Assembly: GCF_052030685.1 (NCBI RefSeq)
Contig: NZ_JBQAJM010000024.1
Coordinates: forward strand, 1 to 37,845
Direction: 5' to 3'
Source of the DNA: Caedibacter sp052030685
GTDB lineage: Bacteria > Pseudomonadota > Gammaproteobacteria > Francisellales > Francisellaceae
Length of the DNA stretch: 37,845 nucleotides
The notes below the pieces were generated by a model, which did no database searches, was not told the DNA's origin, and worked only from the letters and a program-made list of their open reading frames with translations. The translations under genes and the position numbers were made by a program. Within the stretch, counting starts at the first letter, position 1; each line of letters begins with the position of its first letter. Shown in pieces: positions 19,401-27,143 of the stretch.

Positions 19401-19894
19401 TTCTGCTTGCTGGTGTTGTCGTAGCGATGACGCAACGTAAAACAAAGGCTGGGAAGTTGATGGGTGTTTTGCAGCTTGATGATGGTTGTGAGCGCTTGGA
19501 ATTGGTGATTTTCAGTGAATTATATGACGCGGTTAAGCATTTAATCTCTGTTGATGAAACCGTTATTGTTGAGGGTGAGGCAAGTATTGATGCTTATAAT
19601 GATCAGCTAAGGATTAATGCATTATCGATTGAGCCAATCGCTAAGTATGTTGATAAAAATATTAAATCGTTCAGACTGTCACTTCCTCAGCAGCAAGTGG
19701 CAAAAATACACGCTTTGCTTAAAGAGCTTGTTGAAACATCAAATGAGGCGGAACTTAAAAATGTTGAGCTAACTATACAGTCGGATGGTTACGATGTTGC
19801 ATTGTCTGCCCATAAGATATTACTTGATGGCTATCAGTTAGGTGCAAAAGCGAAAGCTTTGAGAGAGAATGATATTCACTTGTCGCTTATTTAG
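16424..19894 (+). CDS. dnaE: DNA polymerase III alpha subunit
   Basis: Catalytic subunit of the replicative polymerase. It is 1156 aa, the usual length. The N-terminal PHP domain starts with FVHLKLHSEYSLMDS-type sequence (here YVHLKLHSEYSLMDS). The palm carries GPGRGSGAGSLVAY and the metal-binding aspartates D403 and D405 in PDFDIDF, plus D557 in VKFDFLGLRN. The helix-hairpin-helix and OB-fold regions follow, the latter around SILLAGVVVAMTQRKTK. It starts 11 nt after the amgK stop, so the two are probably cotranscribed. No hairpin-plus-T-run terminator was recognised in the 153 nt before the secretion operon. Confidence 0.98.
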   Translation: MSARYVHLKLHSEYSLMDSIIRIKPLLEECVKRELAAVALTDMCNMFAAVKFYKAALASGVKPIFGSEIWIEVDGAHYPLTLIAKNNQGYQVIVDLISHAYLYANRVNGIPVLPKSTLASFDFTHVFVLSGGIKGEIAQNYLAQKDTEAENFLEAYLKVIPKENFFIELQRIGHDGEEDYIQKAITLAQAHQIAVVATNDVRFLNESDYSDHEVRVGIYQGYTLLDQTRKSQYTSKQYLRSADEMCELFADIPQSLSNSVYIAQNANVTFNLGDAVLPSFDIPQGMTEAEYFAEVSFKGLDERFDFILMDKKEEDKPAIIESYKARLQVEIDVICQMGFPGYFLIVADFIQWSKDHDIPVGPGRGSGAGSLVAYALKITDIDPIPYGLLFERFLNPERVSMPDFDIDFCMDGRDRVIEYVAQKYGSESVSQIITYGSMAAKAVVRDVGRVLGQPYGFVDRIAKLIPNDLGIKLKDACASGTPLHDLCQQDETADEIIKIALKLEGLTRSVGKHAAGVVISPSKVTDFSPVYCEEGTKQLVTQFDKKDVEEVGLVKFDFLGLRNLTIIDNALKIVNKQRRLQNESELDIALIPMTDKKTFQLLQNGETTGVFQLESRGMKELIKRLRPDCFEDIIALVALYRPGPLGSGMVDDFVNRKHGRQEVSYPHPDLKEVLEETYGTILYQEQVMQIAQILANYSLGGADLLRRAMGKKIPEEMAKQRETFEKGASENGIDAKLASSIFDLMEEFAKYGFNKSHSAAYALVSYQTAFLKAHYPEAFMAAVLSSDMDNTDKVVNFISECQKMQLKLILPHINVSEYYFTVNQQTELVYGLGAIKGVGFAAIEGILAERQQHGAFKDLYDFCARVDTRKANKRVCEALIYAGAMDGFAENRQTLVATIEDAMKAAEQKSQMQNSGQLDLFGFSEPESQNDATRDISHINVPSWSIKDKLIFEKSVLGMFLSGHVIDEDRMWLKHFNVQPLNRIAATTRKESILLAGVVVAMTQRKTKAGKLMGVLQLDDGCERLELVIFSELYDAVKHLISVDETVIVEGEASIDAYNDQLRINALSIEPIAKYVDKNIKSFRLSLPQQQVAKIHALLKELVETSNEAELKNVELTIQSDGYDVALSAHKILLDGYQLGAKAKALRENDIHLSLI

Positions 19895-19972
19895 TGACCA
19901 GGCTCATTGTTTATGGCGGTGAGTTATACATCGCTTAATCTTATATTTATAGCATTTTGCAGCATCCAATTC

Positions 19973-20000
19973 TTGATTTGCCGATATATTTGACTAATAT
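19973..20000 (+). promoter_or_regulatory. candidate sigma-70 promoter for the type IV secretion operon
   Basis: TTGATT at 19973-19978 and TAATAT at 19995-20000 are separated by 16 bp. They lie about 50 nt upstream of the pilin start in the only sizeable gap before the operon. This is a consensus match by eye. In AT-rich DNA such matches are common. Confidence 0.45.
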
Positions 20001-20024
20001 AACCTTAAACATTTAGTCAGGAAC

Positions 20025-20038
20025 CCTTTTAAAAGGAG
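20025..20038 (+). promoter_or_regulatory. ribosome-binding site embedded in a 12-bp palindrome
   Basis: CCTTTTAAAAGG (20025-20036) is a perfect palindrome whose right half overlaps the strong Shine-Dalgarno AAGGAG (20033-20038), 9 nt before the pilin ATG. In RNA the two arms could pair or bind a dimeric protein and limit access to the pilin ribosome-binding site. Any regulatory role is inference. Confidence 0.4.
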
Positions 20039-20047
20039 AAATAAAGA

Positions 20048-20380
20048 ATGAAGCACTATCTTGAGTTTTTAAAACGTGCGCTGTTTGCATTGTCGATGTT
20101 GCCGTTAACTGTGGCTGTGAGTTTTGCAACGGATACGCAGAATAATGCATTTTCAGCGATGACAGGTCCATTACAACAGATTATGGATGTGATCTCAGGG
20201 CCAATTGCGCAAATGGCAGGTGTTATCTGTATTGTAATTGCAGGTTTAGGGATCGCTTTTGGTGAAGGTGGTAGTGGTGTTAGACGCCTTTTTCAAGTGG
20301 TGATGGGATTGGCGATTGCCTTTACCGCAGCTAGTTTGATTTCTGGATTATTTAACCGTGGGTCAGGTTTGATTTTTTAG
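20048..20380 (+). CDS. trbC: TrbC/VirB2-family pilin subunit of a type IV secretion system
   Basis: Major pilin candidate of a P-type conjugation-like secretion system. It is 110 aa. A long signal sequence ends near AVSFA (about residue 27). The mature part of about 83 residues has two hydrophobic helices (around MAGVICIVIAGLGIAFG and LFQVVMGLAIAFTAASLISGLF) separated by a short polar Gly/Arg loop. This is the standard VirB2/TrbC layout, and the mature length is close to that of the circular RP4 pilin. A TraF-type peptidase is encoded in the same operon, so head-to-tail cyclisation is plausible. It is the first gene of the operon and is followed by a 68-nt gap, possibly allowing higher expression than the downstream genes. 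Confidence 0.9.
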   Translation: MKHYLEFLKRALFALSMLPLTVAVSFATDTQNNAFSAMTGPLQQIMDVISGPIAQMAGVICIVIAGLGIAFGEGGSGVRRLFQVVMGLAIAFTAASLISGLFNRGSGLIF

Positions 20381-20448
20381 TGTTTTCTAATCTTTGGAAA
20401 ATATATAACTAAACAATTAAACAGTAAAATAAAAAAGGATGCGTAACA

Positions 20449-20703
20449 ATGGCTGTGCCTGGATTTGTGATTAAAATACACAACTCATTAACAACACCGC
20501 TTTTAACAGCAGGTGTGCCTAGACAGTTTTTTATTTTAAATGGTACTTTGGGTGCAGCAATTGTTCTTGGTATGCAGTCTTGGTATGGCATACCTATATT
20601 TATTATTATGCATACTGTTGCCGTATTGATGACCAAGAAAGATCCCCAGTTTTTCCAAGTTATGGTGCGTCATGTTAAACAACGAAATTATTATGGTGTA
20701 TAG
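20449..20703 (+). CDS. trbD: TrbD/VirB3-like inner-membrane protein
   Basis: Small inner-membrane partner of the VirB4 ATPase. It is 84 aa, beginning with the cytosolic stretch that contains LTTPLLTAGVPRQFFILNG, characteristic of TrbD/VirB3. Hydrophobic segments follow (around LGAAIVLGM and IPIFIIMHTVAVLM), then a KKDPQFFQVMVRHVKQ tail typical of the family. AAAAAAGGA lies ahead of the ATG. It is 5 nt upstream of trbE, so the two are translationally close, as is usual for VirB3-VirB4 pairs. Confidence 0.88.
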   Translation: MAVPGFVIKIHNSLTTPLLTAGVPRQFFILNGTLGAAIVLGMQSWYGIPIFIIMHTVAVLMTKKDPQFFQVMVRHVKQRNYYGV

Positions 20704-20708
20704 CTAAT

Positions 20709-23156
20709 ATGTTCAATATCGCAGAGTATAGAAAAAAGCCTGACAGAATAAGTGACTTATTGCCTTGGGCTGTGCTTGTTGATAAAGGCGTGATATTGAA
20801 TAAAGATGGCTCGTTTCAAAAAACATTTGCGTTTAGAGGGCCCGATTTGGAGTCCTCAACGCAATCGCAATTGGTATCAATTACCGCGCGACTGAATAAC
20901 ACCTTAAAACGTTTAGGTTCTGGTTGGGCTCTGTATGTCGAAGCGCGTCGCAAAGCAGCGATGAGTTACCCTTCAGAGAACTATTTCCCTGATGCAGTAA
21001 GTTGGTTAATTGATGTTGAGCGTAAAGATCTCTTTGAGCGCAAAGGTGAAAATTATGAAAGTGAATATTTTTTGACCTTTCAATATTTGCCACAAAAAGA
21101 ATCGGTTTCTAAGCTCTCAGGTCTTTTCGTTAAAGAGAAAAAAAGTGATGATGAGCATGATGCCGGTTATAAGAAGTTGATGAATTATTTCTCAGCGACG
21201 GTTAATCAGTTGTACGATATCATGCAAGATTATATGTATGAAATTACTGAGCTAAGTGATGAGGAAACATTAAGTTATTTACATAATTGCGTTTCGGAGC
21301 GCGCACATAAAGTCAATGTGCCTGATAATCCAAGCTACTTAGATGGCGTGTTAGCCGACACACCACTGCTTGGAGGACTTGAGCCAAAGTTGGGTAAGTA
21401 TTATCTAAAAACGATTTCTATTTTAGGATTTCCAACAACATCCGTGCCAGCAATTTTAGATGGATTAAATCATTTGCCATTGCAATACCGTTGGGTGACT
21501 CGCTTTTTACCATTAGATAAAACCGATGCTGAAAAAGTACTTAAAAGTTATAAGCGCCAATGGTTTGCTAAACGCAAGGGCGGGCTGACGATTTTAAAAG
21601 AAGTGATGTCAAAAAGCGAAAGCGCGATGGTTGATAGTGCAGCTGTACAAAAATCTAACGATGCCGATGAGGCGTTATCGGAGCTTTCTGATGATTTAGT
21701 ATCATTTGGTTACTACACGGCAACAGTGACCGTATGGGATACGGATAAAGATAAGGTCTATGAGAAACAACGTGAAGTAGAGCGTGTTGTCAATGGACTT
21801 GGCTTTGTTACTGTGTCAGAGACAATTAACTCAGTCGAAGCATGGTTGTCATCGGTTCCAGGACAAGCCAATGCTAATGTGCGCACGCCATTAATGCATA
21901 GTTTAAACTTAGCACATTTATTACCATTTTCAGCAGTTTGGGCAGGACCTGAGATTAATGCGCATTTAAAAGCACCGCCATTGTTATATGCGCGCACGGC
22001 AGGTAATACACCATTTAGATTATCTAATCATATTGGCGATGTTGGGCATCAAATGATTTTGGGACCAACAGGCGCAGGTAAATCGGTGCTATTAAACGTA
22101 ATGGCAGCGCAATTTTTGCGTTATGACAATGCGCAAGTATTTATATTTGATAAAGGTGGCAGTTTCTTTGCGTTAACGCAAGGGGTTAAAGGTCATTTTT
22201 ATGAAGTGGGCGATGTTGGTAAAGGCGGTTTAGTATTTCAGCCATTAGCCGAGATAGATCAAACAACTGAACGTGTTTGGGCGCATGATTGGGTGCTTGG
22301 ACTTTTAGAAAATGAAAAAGTAGAGGTAACTCCTGAGGTTAAAGAAACCGTTTGGCTTGCTTTAATGAACTTATCAGAGGTGCCAAAAGAACAGCGCACA
22401 TTAACAGGTCTTCGTTCTTTTGTGCAAGATAGAGCACTAAGAATGGCACTTGATTCCTATGTGTTAGGTGGTCCGTATGGCGAGATACTCGATTGCGATG
22501 AAGAGCACTTTAGTGATGCTAATTGGCAGTGTTTTGAGATGGAACGCTTGATGGCAATGCCAAATATTATTGCGCCCGTGTTGGCTTATATTTTCCATAT
22601 CCTTGAGAAGCGTTTTGATGGTCGACCTAGTTTGATGATCCTTGATGAAGCATGGTTGTTTTTAGATCATCCGATTTTTGCTTCAAAAATTAAAGAATGG
22701 TTGAAAACATTAAGAAAGTTAAATGTGTCGGTGATTTTTGCAACACAATCAGTTGATGATGCGGTGAAATCACCCCTAGTATCAGCGCTTAATGAGTCAT
22801 GTCCATCGCGCATTTTCTTGCCAAATGATCGTGCAATGGAGCCTGCAGTTTCGCAAGGCTATGAGTCACTGGGACTCAATTTAAGACAAGTGCAAATTTT
22901 AGCCCATGCGATGCCTAAGCGGCAGTATTATTTCCAGTCACATAAAGGTAACTGCCTATTTGATTTAGGCTTGGGGCCTATTGCATTGGCTTTTTGTGCA
23001 GTAAGCAGACCTGAAGATCGTAAGCATATTAGGGAAATACTGGCGCAACATAAGGGCTATGATTATTTCTTAAAAAGCTATTTGCATGGCAAAGGGCTTG
23101 ACTGGGCATATGATATTGTCAAAAAGCACTACAAGGGGGATATAGATGCAACCTAG
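20709..23156 (+). CDS. trbE: TrbE/VirB4-family ATPase of the type IV secretion system
   Basis: Motor ATPase at the cytoplasmic face of the secretion channel, needed for pilus assembly and substrate transport. It is 815 aa, comparable with RP4 TrbE. The CagE/TrbE N-terminal domain is followed by the ATPase domain with Walker A GPTGAGKS at residues 452-459 and Walker B LMILDEAW with Asp646-Glu647, then the SVIFATQSVDDA motif. The frame is intact. Its last 11 nt overlap the next gene, a sign of coupled translation. Confidence 0.96.
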   Translation: MFNIAEYRKKPDRISDLLPWAVLVDKGVILNKDGSFQKTFAFRGPDLESSTQSQLVSITARLNNTLKRLGSGWALYVEARRKAAMSYPSENYFPDAVSWLIDVERKDLFERKGENYESEYFLTFQYLPQKESVSKLSGLFVKEKKSDDEHDAGYKKLMNYFSATVNQLYDIMQDYMYEITELSDEETLSYLHNCVSERAHKVNVPDNPSYLDGVLADTPLLGGLEPKLGKYYLKTISILGFPTTSVPAILDGLNHLPLQYRWVTRFLPLDKTDAEKVLKSYKRQWFAKRKGGLTILKEVMSKSESAMVDSAAVQKSNDADEALSELSDDLVSFGYYTATVTVWDTDKDKVYEKQREVERVVNGLGFVTVSETINSVEAWLSSVPGQANANVRTPLMHSLNLAHLLPFSAVWAGPEINAHLKAPPLLYARTAGNTPFRLSNHIGDVGHQMILGPTGAGKSVLLNVMAAQFLRYDNAQVFIFDKGGSFFALTQGVKGHFYEVGDVGKGGLVFQPLAEIDQTTERVWAHDWVLGLLENEKVEVTPEVKETVWLALMNLSEVPKEQRTLTGLRSFVQDRALRMALDSYVLGGPYGEILDCDEEHFSDANWQCFEMERLMAMPNIIAPVLAYIFHILEKRFDGRPSLMILDEAWLFLDHPIFASKIKEWLKTLRKLNVSVIFATQSVDDAVKSPLVSALNESCPSRIFLPNDRAMEPAVSQGYESLGLNLRQVQILAHAMPKRQYYFQSHKGNCLFDLGLGPIALAFCAVSRPEDRKHIREILAQHKGYDYFLKSYLHGKGLDWAYDIVKKHYKGDIDAT

Positions 23157-23769
23157 CGGATTTCCCTTTGGTAAAGAAATTCAGTCTTATCGGCAAACTG
23201 AAGTGATTACACCATTTCAAAAGCAAAATCAGTTGTTTGATAAACCCATTGGGCAGCTCATCTATAAAGCGTATATTTGGCGAGTTATTTTTTTTAGTGG
23301 TGTGGGATTGAGCTTTGTTTTATCACTGATTTTAGTGGGTTATTTAAACTCTATCCCTTATAAAATATTGGTTGAGCAGGTCACCAGTAAAGGTTTTTTA
23401 AAATCCCCACCTGAGTTGTTGAGTCCTGATTATACCGTGAGTCAAACTGTATTAGAAGGGTTTGTTAAGTCACTCTTAATCGGCGATCAATCAGGCGATG
23501 TCTATAATAAGTTTTTGGATGAGGACTCGCAACTTGCATTAAAGCAAGGTATTGTTGGGATTGCGCAGAGCGAGCTTAAAGCAGCAACATTTGATAAATT
23601 CACAATGAATGCTTTAAATTTCAGCGGTGAATTAGTTGATAAACAAGGTACGGCAATATTGGTTGTTTCTGGACAGTTTGGGCACCAACCGCTAACAACA
23701 AAAGAGCAAGTGAAAATTAATCCTTTAGGAATCTATATTCAAAATCTAGCAATTGAAAGGTTATTGTAG
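23146..23769 (+). CDS. VirB8-like inner-membrane protein, first of two tandem copies
   Basis: A 207-aa protein with a short cytosolic N-terminus, one membrane helix (about residues 46-67) and a periplasmic domain ending in NPLGIYIQNL. That ending is the signature of the VirB8/TrbF fold and also closes the neighbouring gene product (NPLGLKIGFF). The rest of the sequence differs greatly from the neighbour: it lacks the W-x-x-R-IGSA-x-x-QA-x-NW segment of TrbF. It sits where trbJ (VirB5) follows trbE in Ti-type trb operons, but it is not a VirB5-type exported protein because it is anchored by an internal helix. It may form a mixed ring with TrbF in the inner-membrane complex. The family call is moderate. 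Confidence 0.7.
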   Translation: MQPSGFPFGKEIQSYRQTEVITPFQKQNQLFDKPIGQLIYKAYIWRVIFFSGVGLSFVLSLILVGYLNSIPYKILVEQVTSKGFLKSPPELLSPDYTVSQTVLEGFVKSLLIGDQSGDVYNKFLDEDSQLALKQGIVGIAQSELKAATFDKFTMNALNFSGELVDKQGTAILVVSGQFGHQPLTTKEQVKINPLGIYIQNLAIERLL

Positions 23770-24462
23770 ATGGAAAAAGAAATGCAAGAAACGCAAAAAG
23801 TGCAAAAAGCGCAGAAAACAGACTACCAAAAAGCCTATGAAGAATGGGAGTTGCGTATTGGTAGTGCTAAAAAGCAAGCACGTAACTGGATGATGGCAGC
23901 AATTGCTATTTTGATCGTTTGTATCTTATTATTGCTTGCCATCATTATTGAGGCGAATCGTCAGCAAATGTACGTTTATGTTGCTGAAGTCAAGCCACAA
24001 GAGAGTGTGGTCAATGTGCAAACTGCATCGCAAAGCTATACACCCACAGTTGCGCAGAAAATTGCATTTGTCAGTGATTTTATCAAAAATATTACTGAGA
24101 TTCCTTTAGACCCAGTCGTTCTTAATCGCCAATGGCAGTCGGCTTTACTAGCAGTTTCAGGTCGCGCGGAAGATCAGTTAAAGCAAGTTTATCAGGCAAT
24201 TAAACCACTGAAGCTTGTGGGCGATAAAACGGTTACTACTGTGGTTACGAATGCCAATGAGGCCAGTAATAATAGTTTTGAAGTGACTTTTCAGTCAACA
24301 ACATACAATAAAGATGGGGGTATTGAGAGTGTTAAAACATATAGTGGGATATTTACCTTCTCACCGAGTACTCCACCGAAGACATTAAATCAAATGGTAC
24401 TTAACCCACTAGGATTAAAAATAGGTTTCTTCTCATTTAGCGAAAAAGGATCAAGTCAATGA
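23770..24462 (+). CDS. trbF: TrbF/VirB8-family inner-membrane protein
   Basis: Bitopic scaffold protein of the secretion channel. It is 230 aa. The cytosolic N-terminus contains EEWELRIGSAKKQARNW, the hallmark stretch of TrbF, followed by a single membrane helix (about 41-61). The periplasmic domain has YVAEVKPQ, DPVVLNRQWQSAL and the terminal NPLGLKI motif. The start directly abuts the stop of the preceding VirB8-like gene, and the TGA overlaps the next start (ATGA). Confidence 0.92.
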   Translation: MEKEMQETQKVQKAQKTDYQKAYEEWELRIGSAKKQARNWMMAAIAILIVCILLLLAIIIEANRQQMYVYVAEVKPQESVVNVQTASQSYTPTVAQKIAFVSDFIKNITEIPLDPVVLNRQWQSALLAVSGRAEDQLKQVYQAIKPLKLVGDKTVTTVVTNANEASNNSFEVTFQSTTYNKDGGIESVKTYSGIFTFSPSTPPKTLNQMVLNPLGLKIGFFSFSEKGSSQ

Positions 24463-25490
24463 AATTAAATAAAATTAGCCGTTTATTACCACTTACTGCA
24501 ATTGCAATGGCAGGCTGTGCGACAAATAGTTATCAAGGTGACATTGACTCAGGTAAATTTGTGCAAGCAAAGCCCGCAGATGCCGCAGGCACTAAAGTTG
24601 TGCGTGAGTATATTCCCGTGCCAATGCCAGGGCAGCTGCGTCCTGTGCCAAACAGTAAAGCGGAAAAAGCAGCCAAAAAGCCGGTTTTAACCAAAGAAGA
24701 AGCGGTTGCTAAAGCCAATAAAGATGCGCAGCAGTTTCCAGATCAAAGTGACTTTTTTAATGCGATGATGACTTATAGCTATATGCCAGGGGCAATGTAT
24801 ACTATTTATGCAGCGCCTTTGAATATTACCGATGTCGTATTTGAACCAGGCGAGAAAATTATCTCACAAGCGGCAGGTGATACGCTTCGTTGGCAGATTG
24901 CTTCAACCTATAGCGGTGAGGGCAAAGATTTGCGTTGGCATATTTTGATCAAGCCACAGAAAACAGACCTAACCAACTCGATGATCATTACAACCAATAA
25001 ACGCACTTATCATTTGATCTTAAAGTCGGTAGATCAGGATCAAGCAATGGTGTCGGTGAAATGGCAATACCCAAGTGCAATGGTGCAAGGTTTTAATGGT
25101 GGCAATTTAGGTGATATGAATGCATCAAACGGTGATAGCAAATTATTGCCGCCACCACAGCAAAACGCAGGACTTGATTTAAGTTTATCTCATATGAGTT
25201 TCAACTATAATTGGAGCATGTTAAAGGGTGATACGCCAAAATGGTATCCAGAGCAGATATTTAGCTCAGGACATCAGACCTTCATCAAATTCCCACATGA
25301 GGTAGTAGTTAGCAATGCAACGATGCCAGTACCATTTGTTCAATCAAATGATGGCAACTATGGCACAGCGAACTTTAACTGGCGCATGAAGGGGGATTAT
25401 ATGGTAATTGATACAGTTATTAAGAATGCCTACTTGAAAGCAGGCACTAAAGAGTCAGGTGAAACAGTTGTTGAGATTTCACAGAAGTAA
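24459..25490 (+). CDS. trbG: TrbG/VirB9-family outer-membrane complex protein with a lipobox
   Basis: Component of the outer-membrane core complex, working with VirB10. It is 343 aa. The C-terminal half carries the VirB9/CagX features: IFSSGHQTFIKFP, NFNWRMKGDYMVIDTVIKNAYLKAG. The N-terminus MKLNKISRLLPLTAIAMAGC places a cysteine at position 20 in a lipobox-like MAGC, so the protein looks lipid-anchored. VirB9 homologs usually have an ordinary signal peptide and rely on a separate VirB7 lipoprotein. No VirB7/TrbH gene is visible here, so this protein may fill both roles. Confidence 0.93.
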   Translation: MKLNKISRLLPLTAIAMAGCATNSYQGDIDSGKFVQAKPADAAGTKVVREYIPVPMPGQLRPVPNSKAEKAAKKPVLTKEEAVAKANKDAQQFPDQSDFFNAMMTYSYMPGAMYTIYAAPLNITDVVFEPGEKIISQAAGDTLRWQIASTYSGEGKDLRWHILIKPQKTDLTNSMIITTNKRTYHLILKSVDQDQAMVSVKWQYPSAMVQGFNGGNLGDMNASNGDSKLLPPPQQNAGLDLSLSHMSFNYNWSMLKGDTPKWYPEQIFSSGHQTFIKFPHEVVVSNATMPVPFVQSNDGNYGTANFNWRMKGDYMVIDTVIKNAYLKAGTKESGETVVEISQK

Positions 25491-25508
25491 GCATAATCAA
25501 GGGTTATT

Positions 25509-26756
25509 ATGGCTAAGAAAGAACAAGATAAACTGGGATTAAGGGCGTCACCGCCAAAATCATCAGAGCTAAACAAAAAGTTAATCACTATTGTTGGTGG
25601 TGGTTTGCTTTTAATTATTATTGTGGCGTTTATTTTTTCGATTAATGCACCAAAGAAAAGCTCGACTGGCATGAACAGTTCTGATCTTAGCGCGAACGCT
25701 TCAGGAAAAAGCCTCAAAGTTTCTGATGAGCTATCCAGTTATAAAGATGCGCAAGCAATTCGTAAGCGTTTGGGTATGGATCAGCCTGTTAAAGTCGTGC
25801 AACAAGAAAACCCAGAGTTACAGCGCATGATTAATCAGCAGCGCTCACAATTGCAGGAATTGCAGACACAGATTAATAGTTTGAAAAATCAACCAAGAAG
25901 CCCAGAAAAACCTGCTCAACCAAGTTATTCGCCAATGGATCGTGAAGCGATGAATGCACCAATCTTTTTTGGAGGTGGTGCGCCGCGACCAATCCCTCAG
26001 GATAACAAGGATAAAGATAAATTAAAGCATGACGGCTCACAGGCAGCTAAAACACCAGAAGAGCAACGCGAAAACTTTATGAAAGGTGGTTTAACGGCAA
26101 AAGACATTACCAATGAGAATACCATTCAAAAGCCAATTTCAGATAATGTGATTATGGCGGGTAATTCTATTCCTGCCATTTTGCAAACAAAGATTGTATC
26201 GGATTTACCTGGGACTATTGTCGCACGTGTTGCGAAAGATGTTTATGACACATTAACAGGTACAGTGCTATTAATCCCAAGAGGAAGCTCGTTGATTGGG
26301 CAGTATAACTCAAGTACGGTTTATGGTGACACCAGTGTGCAAGTGAAGTTTATTCGTTTAATTCGTCCCGATGGCACATCAATTATCTTACCAAATCAGC
26401 AAGGTATGGATGATTCAGGTGTTTCAGGATTGGCTGATGAAGTCAACAATCACTGGGGTCAGTTAATTGGTGCTGCCGCCTTGTCAACCGTCTTTAATGT
26501 ACCGGCGGTAGCAGCGCAGGTGGCCTCTCAAGGTCAGACAGGGCAATATGTAGATGGTCAGTTTGTTCCTAATTATGGCCAGGTTGCTCAAAACTCTGTC
26601 TTGCAAAGTCTGGGACAAACGGCAACACAAGTAGGTGGTAAGATTACTGATCGAGCGATGAATATTAAGCCGACAATTACGATTAACTCTGGTAAGGAGT
26701 TCTCGGTGCTCGTCACTAAAGACACTTATTTACCACCTTATGGGCAGAGTGAATAA
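25509..26756 (+). CDS. trbI: TrbI/VirB10-family protein spanning both membranes
   Basis: Links the inner-membrane ATPases to the outer-membrane pore. It is 415 aa: a cytosolic N-terminus, a membrane helix at about 25-45, a coiled-coil-like Gln-rich segment (about 95-125), a Pro-rich linker, then the TrbI/VirB10 periplasmic domain. That domain shows IMAGNSIPAILQTKIVSDLPG, VLLIPRGSSLIGQYNS and the antenna-type helical region around WGQLIGAAALSTVFNVPAVAAQ. The last base of its stop codon is shared with the next start. Confidence 0.95.
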   Translation: MAKKEQDKLGLRASPPKSSELNKKLITIVGGGLLLIIIVAFIFSINAPKKSSTGMNSSDLSANASGKSLKVSDELSSYKDAQAIRKRLGMDQPVKVVQQENPELQRMINQQRSQLQELQTQINSLKNQPRSPEKPAQPSYSPMDREAMNAPIFFGGGAPRPIPQDNKDKDKLKHDGSQAAKTPEEQRENFMKGGLTAKDITNENTIQKPISDNVIMAGNSIPAILQTKIVSDLPGTIVARVAKDVYDTLTGTVLLIPRGSSLIGQYNSSTVYGDTSVQVKFIRLIRPDGTSIILPNQQGMDDSGVSGLADEVNNHWGQLIGAAALSTVFNVPAVAAQVASQGQTGQYVDGQFVPNYGQVAQNSVLQSLGQTATQVGGKITDRAMNIKPTITINSGKEFSVLVTKDTYLPPYGQSE

Positions 26757-27136
26757 TGCGTTTTTTATGTATTGCTTTGATATTATTGAGTCTGTGCACA
26801 CAGGCTTTTGCCTATGATAGTTCGTCGGATAGTAATAATAATTATAATAACCCCTATAACTCAAATAATGATAATAATGCAAATAACAGTAATAATAGCA
26901 GTAGTAACAATCAAAGCAATCAACAGCTTGTGCAGGAGATGAATAAAAAAACATCTAAAGGGCTTAAAGTGTTTGATAAGCTGTTGCAAGATGATGGACA
27001 GTCAAAACAAGACTTCTTTGCTGATGTTGGGCAAAACCCAACGTCAGATCAATTTGAAGGTGGTGATGGCAGTGGTGCCCCCGTTGAAAATCCATTTGCG
27101 AAAATTTTAGGCGATGATGTCCAAGGTAACCAGTAG
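26756..27136 (+). CDS. small secreted Asn-rich protein embedded in the secretion operon
   Basis: Unrecognised 126-aa protein. An N-terminal signal peptide (cleavage expected after TQAFA, residue 19) is followed by an extreme Asn/Ser low-complexity stretch (about 22-56). A short charged segment follows (KTSKGLKVFDKLLQDDG), then a Gly/Asp-rich tail. The only cysteines are at positions 5 and 14, in the signal peptide, and neither makes a good lipobox. The 1-nt overlap with trbI and the 7-nt gap to trbL make it an integral member of the operon, at the position between VirB10 and VirB6/TrbL. It could be a pilus-tip or surface component, an entry-exclusion-type factor, or a secreted product. None of these can be shown from sequence. 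Confidence 0.8.
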   Translation: MRFLCIALILLSLCTQAFAYDSSSDSNNNYNNPYNSNNDNNANNSNNSSSNNQSNQQLVQEMNKKTSKGLKVFDKLLQDDGQSKQDFFADVGQNPTSDQFEGGDGSGAPVENPFAKILGDDVQGNQ

Positions 27137-27143
27137 GTAAGGT

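Noticed and set aside
20381..20405. TTTTC/GAAAA hairpin after the pilin gene as a terminator or attenuator.
   Set aside because: The stem is only 5 weak pairs with no T-run after it.
26730..26954. Minus-strand Tyr-rich open frame opposite the Asn-rich gene.
   Set aside because: It is the complement of AAT/AAC repeats read as tyrosine codons, an artefact of the low-complexity tract.
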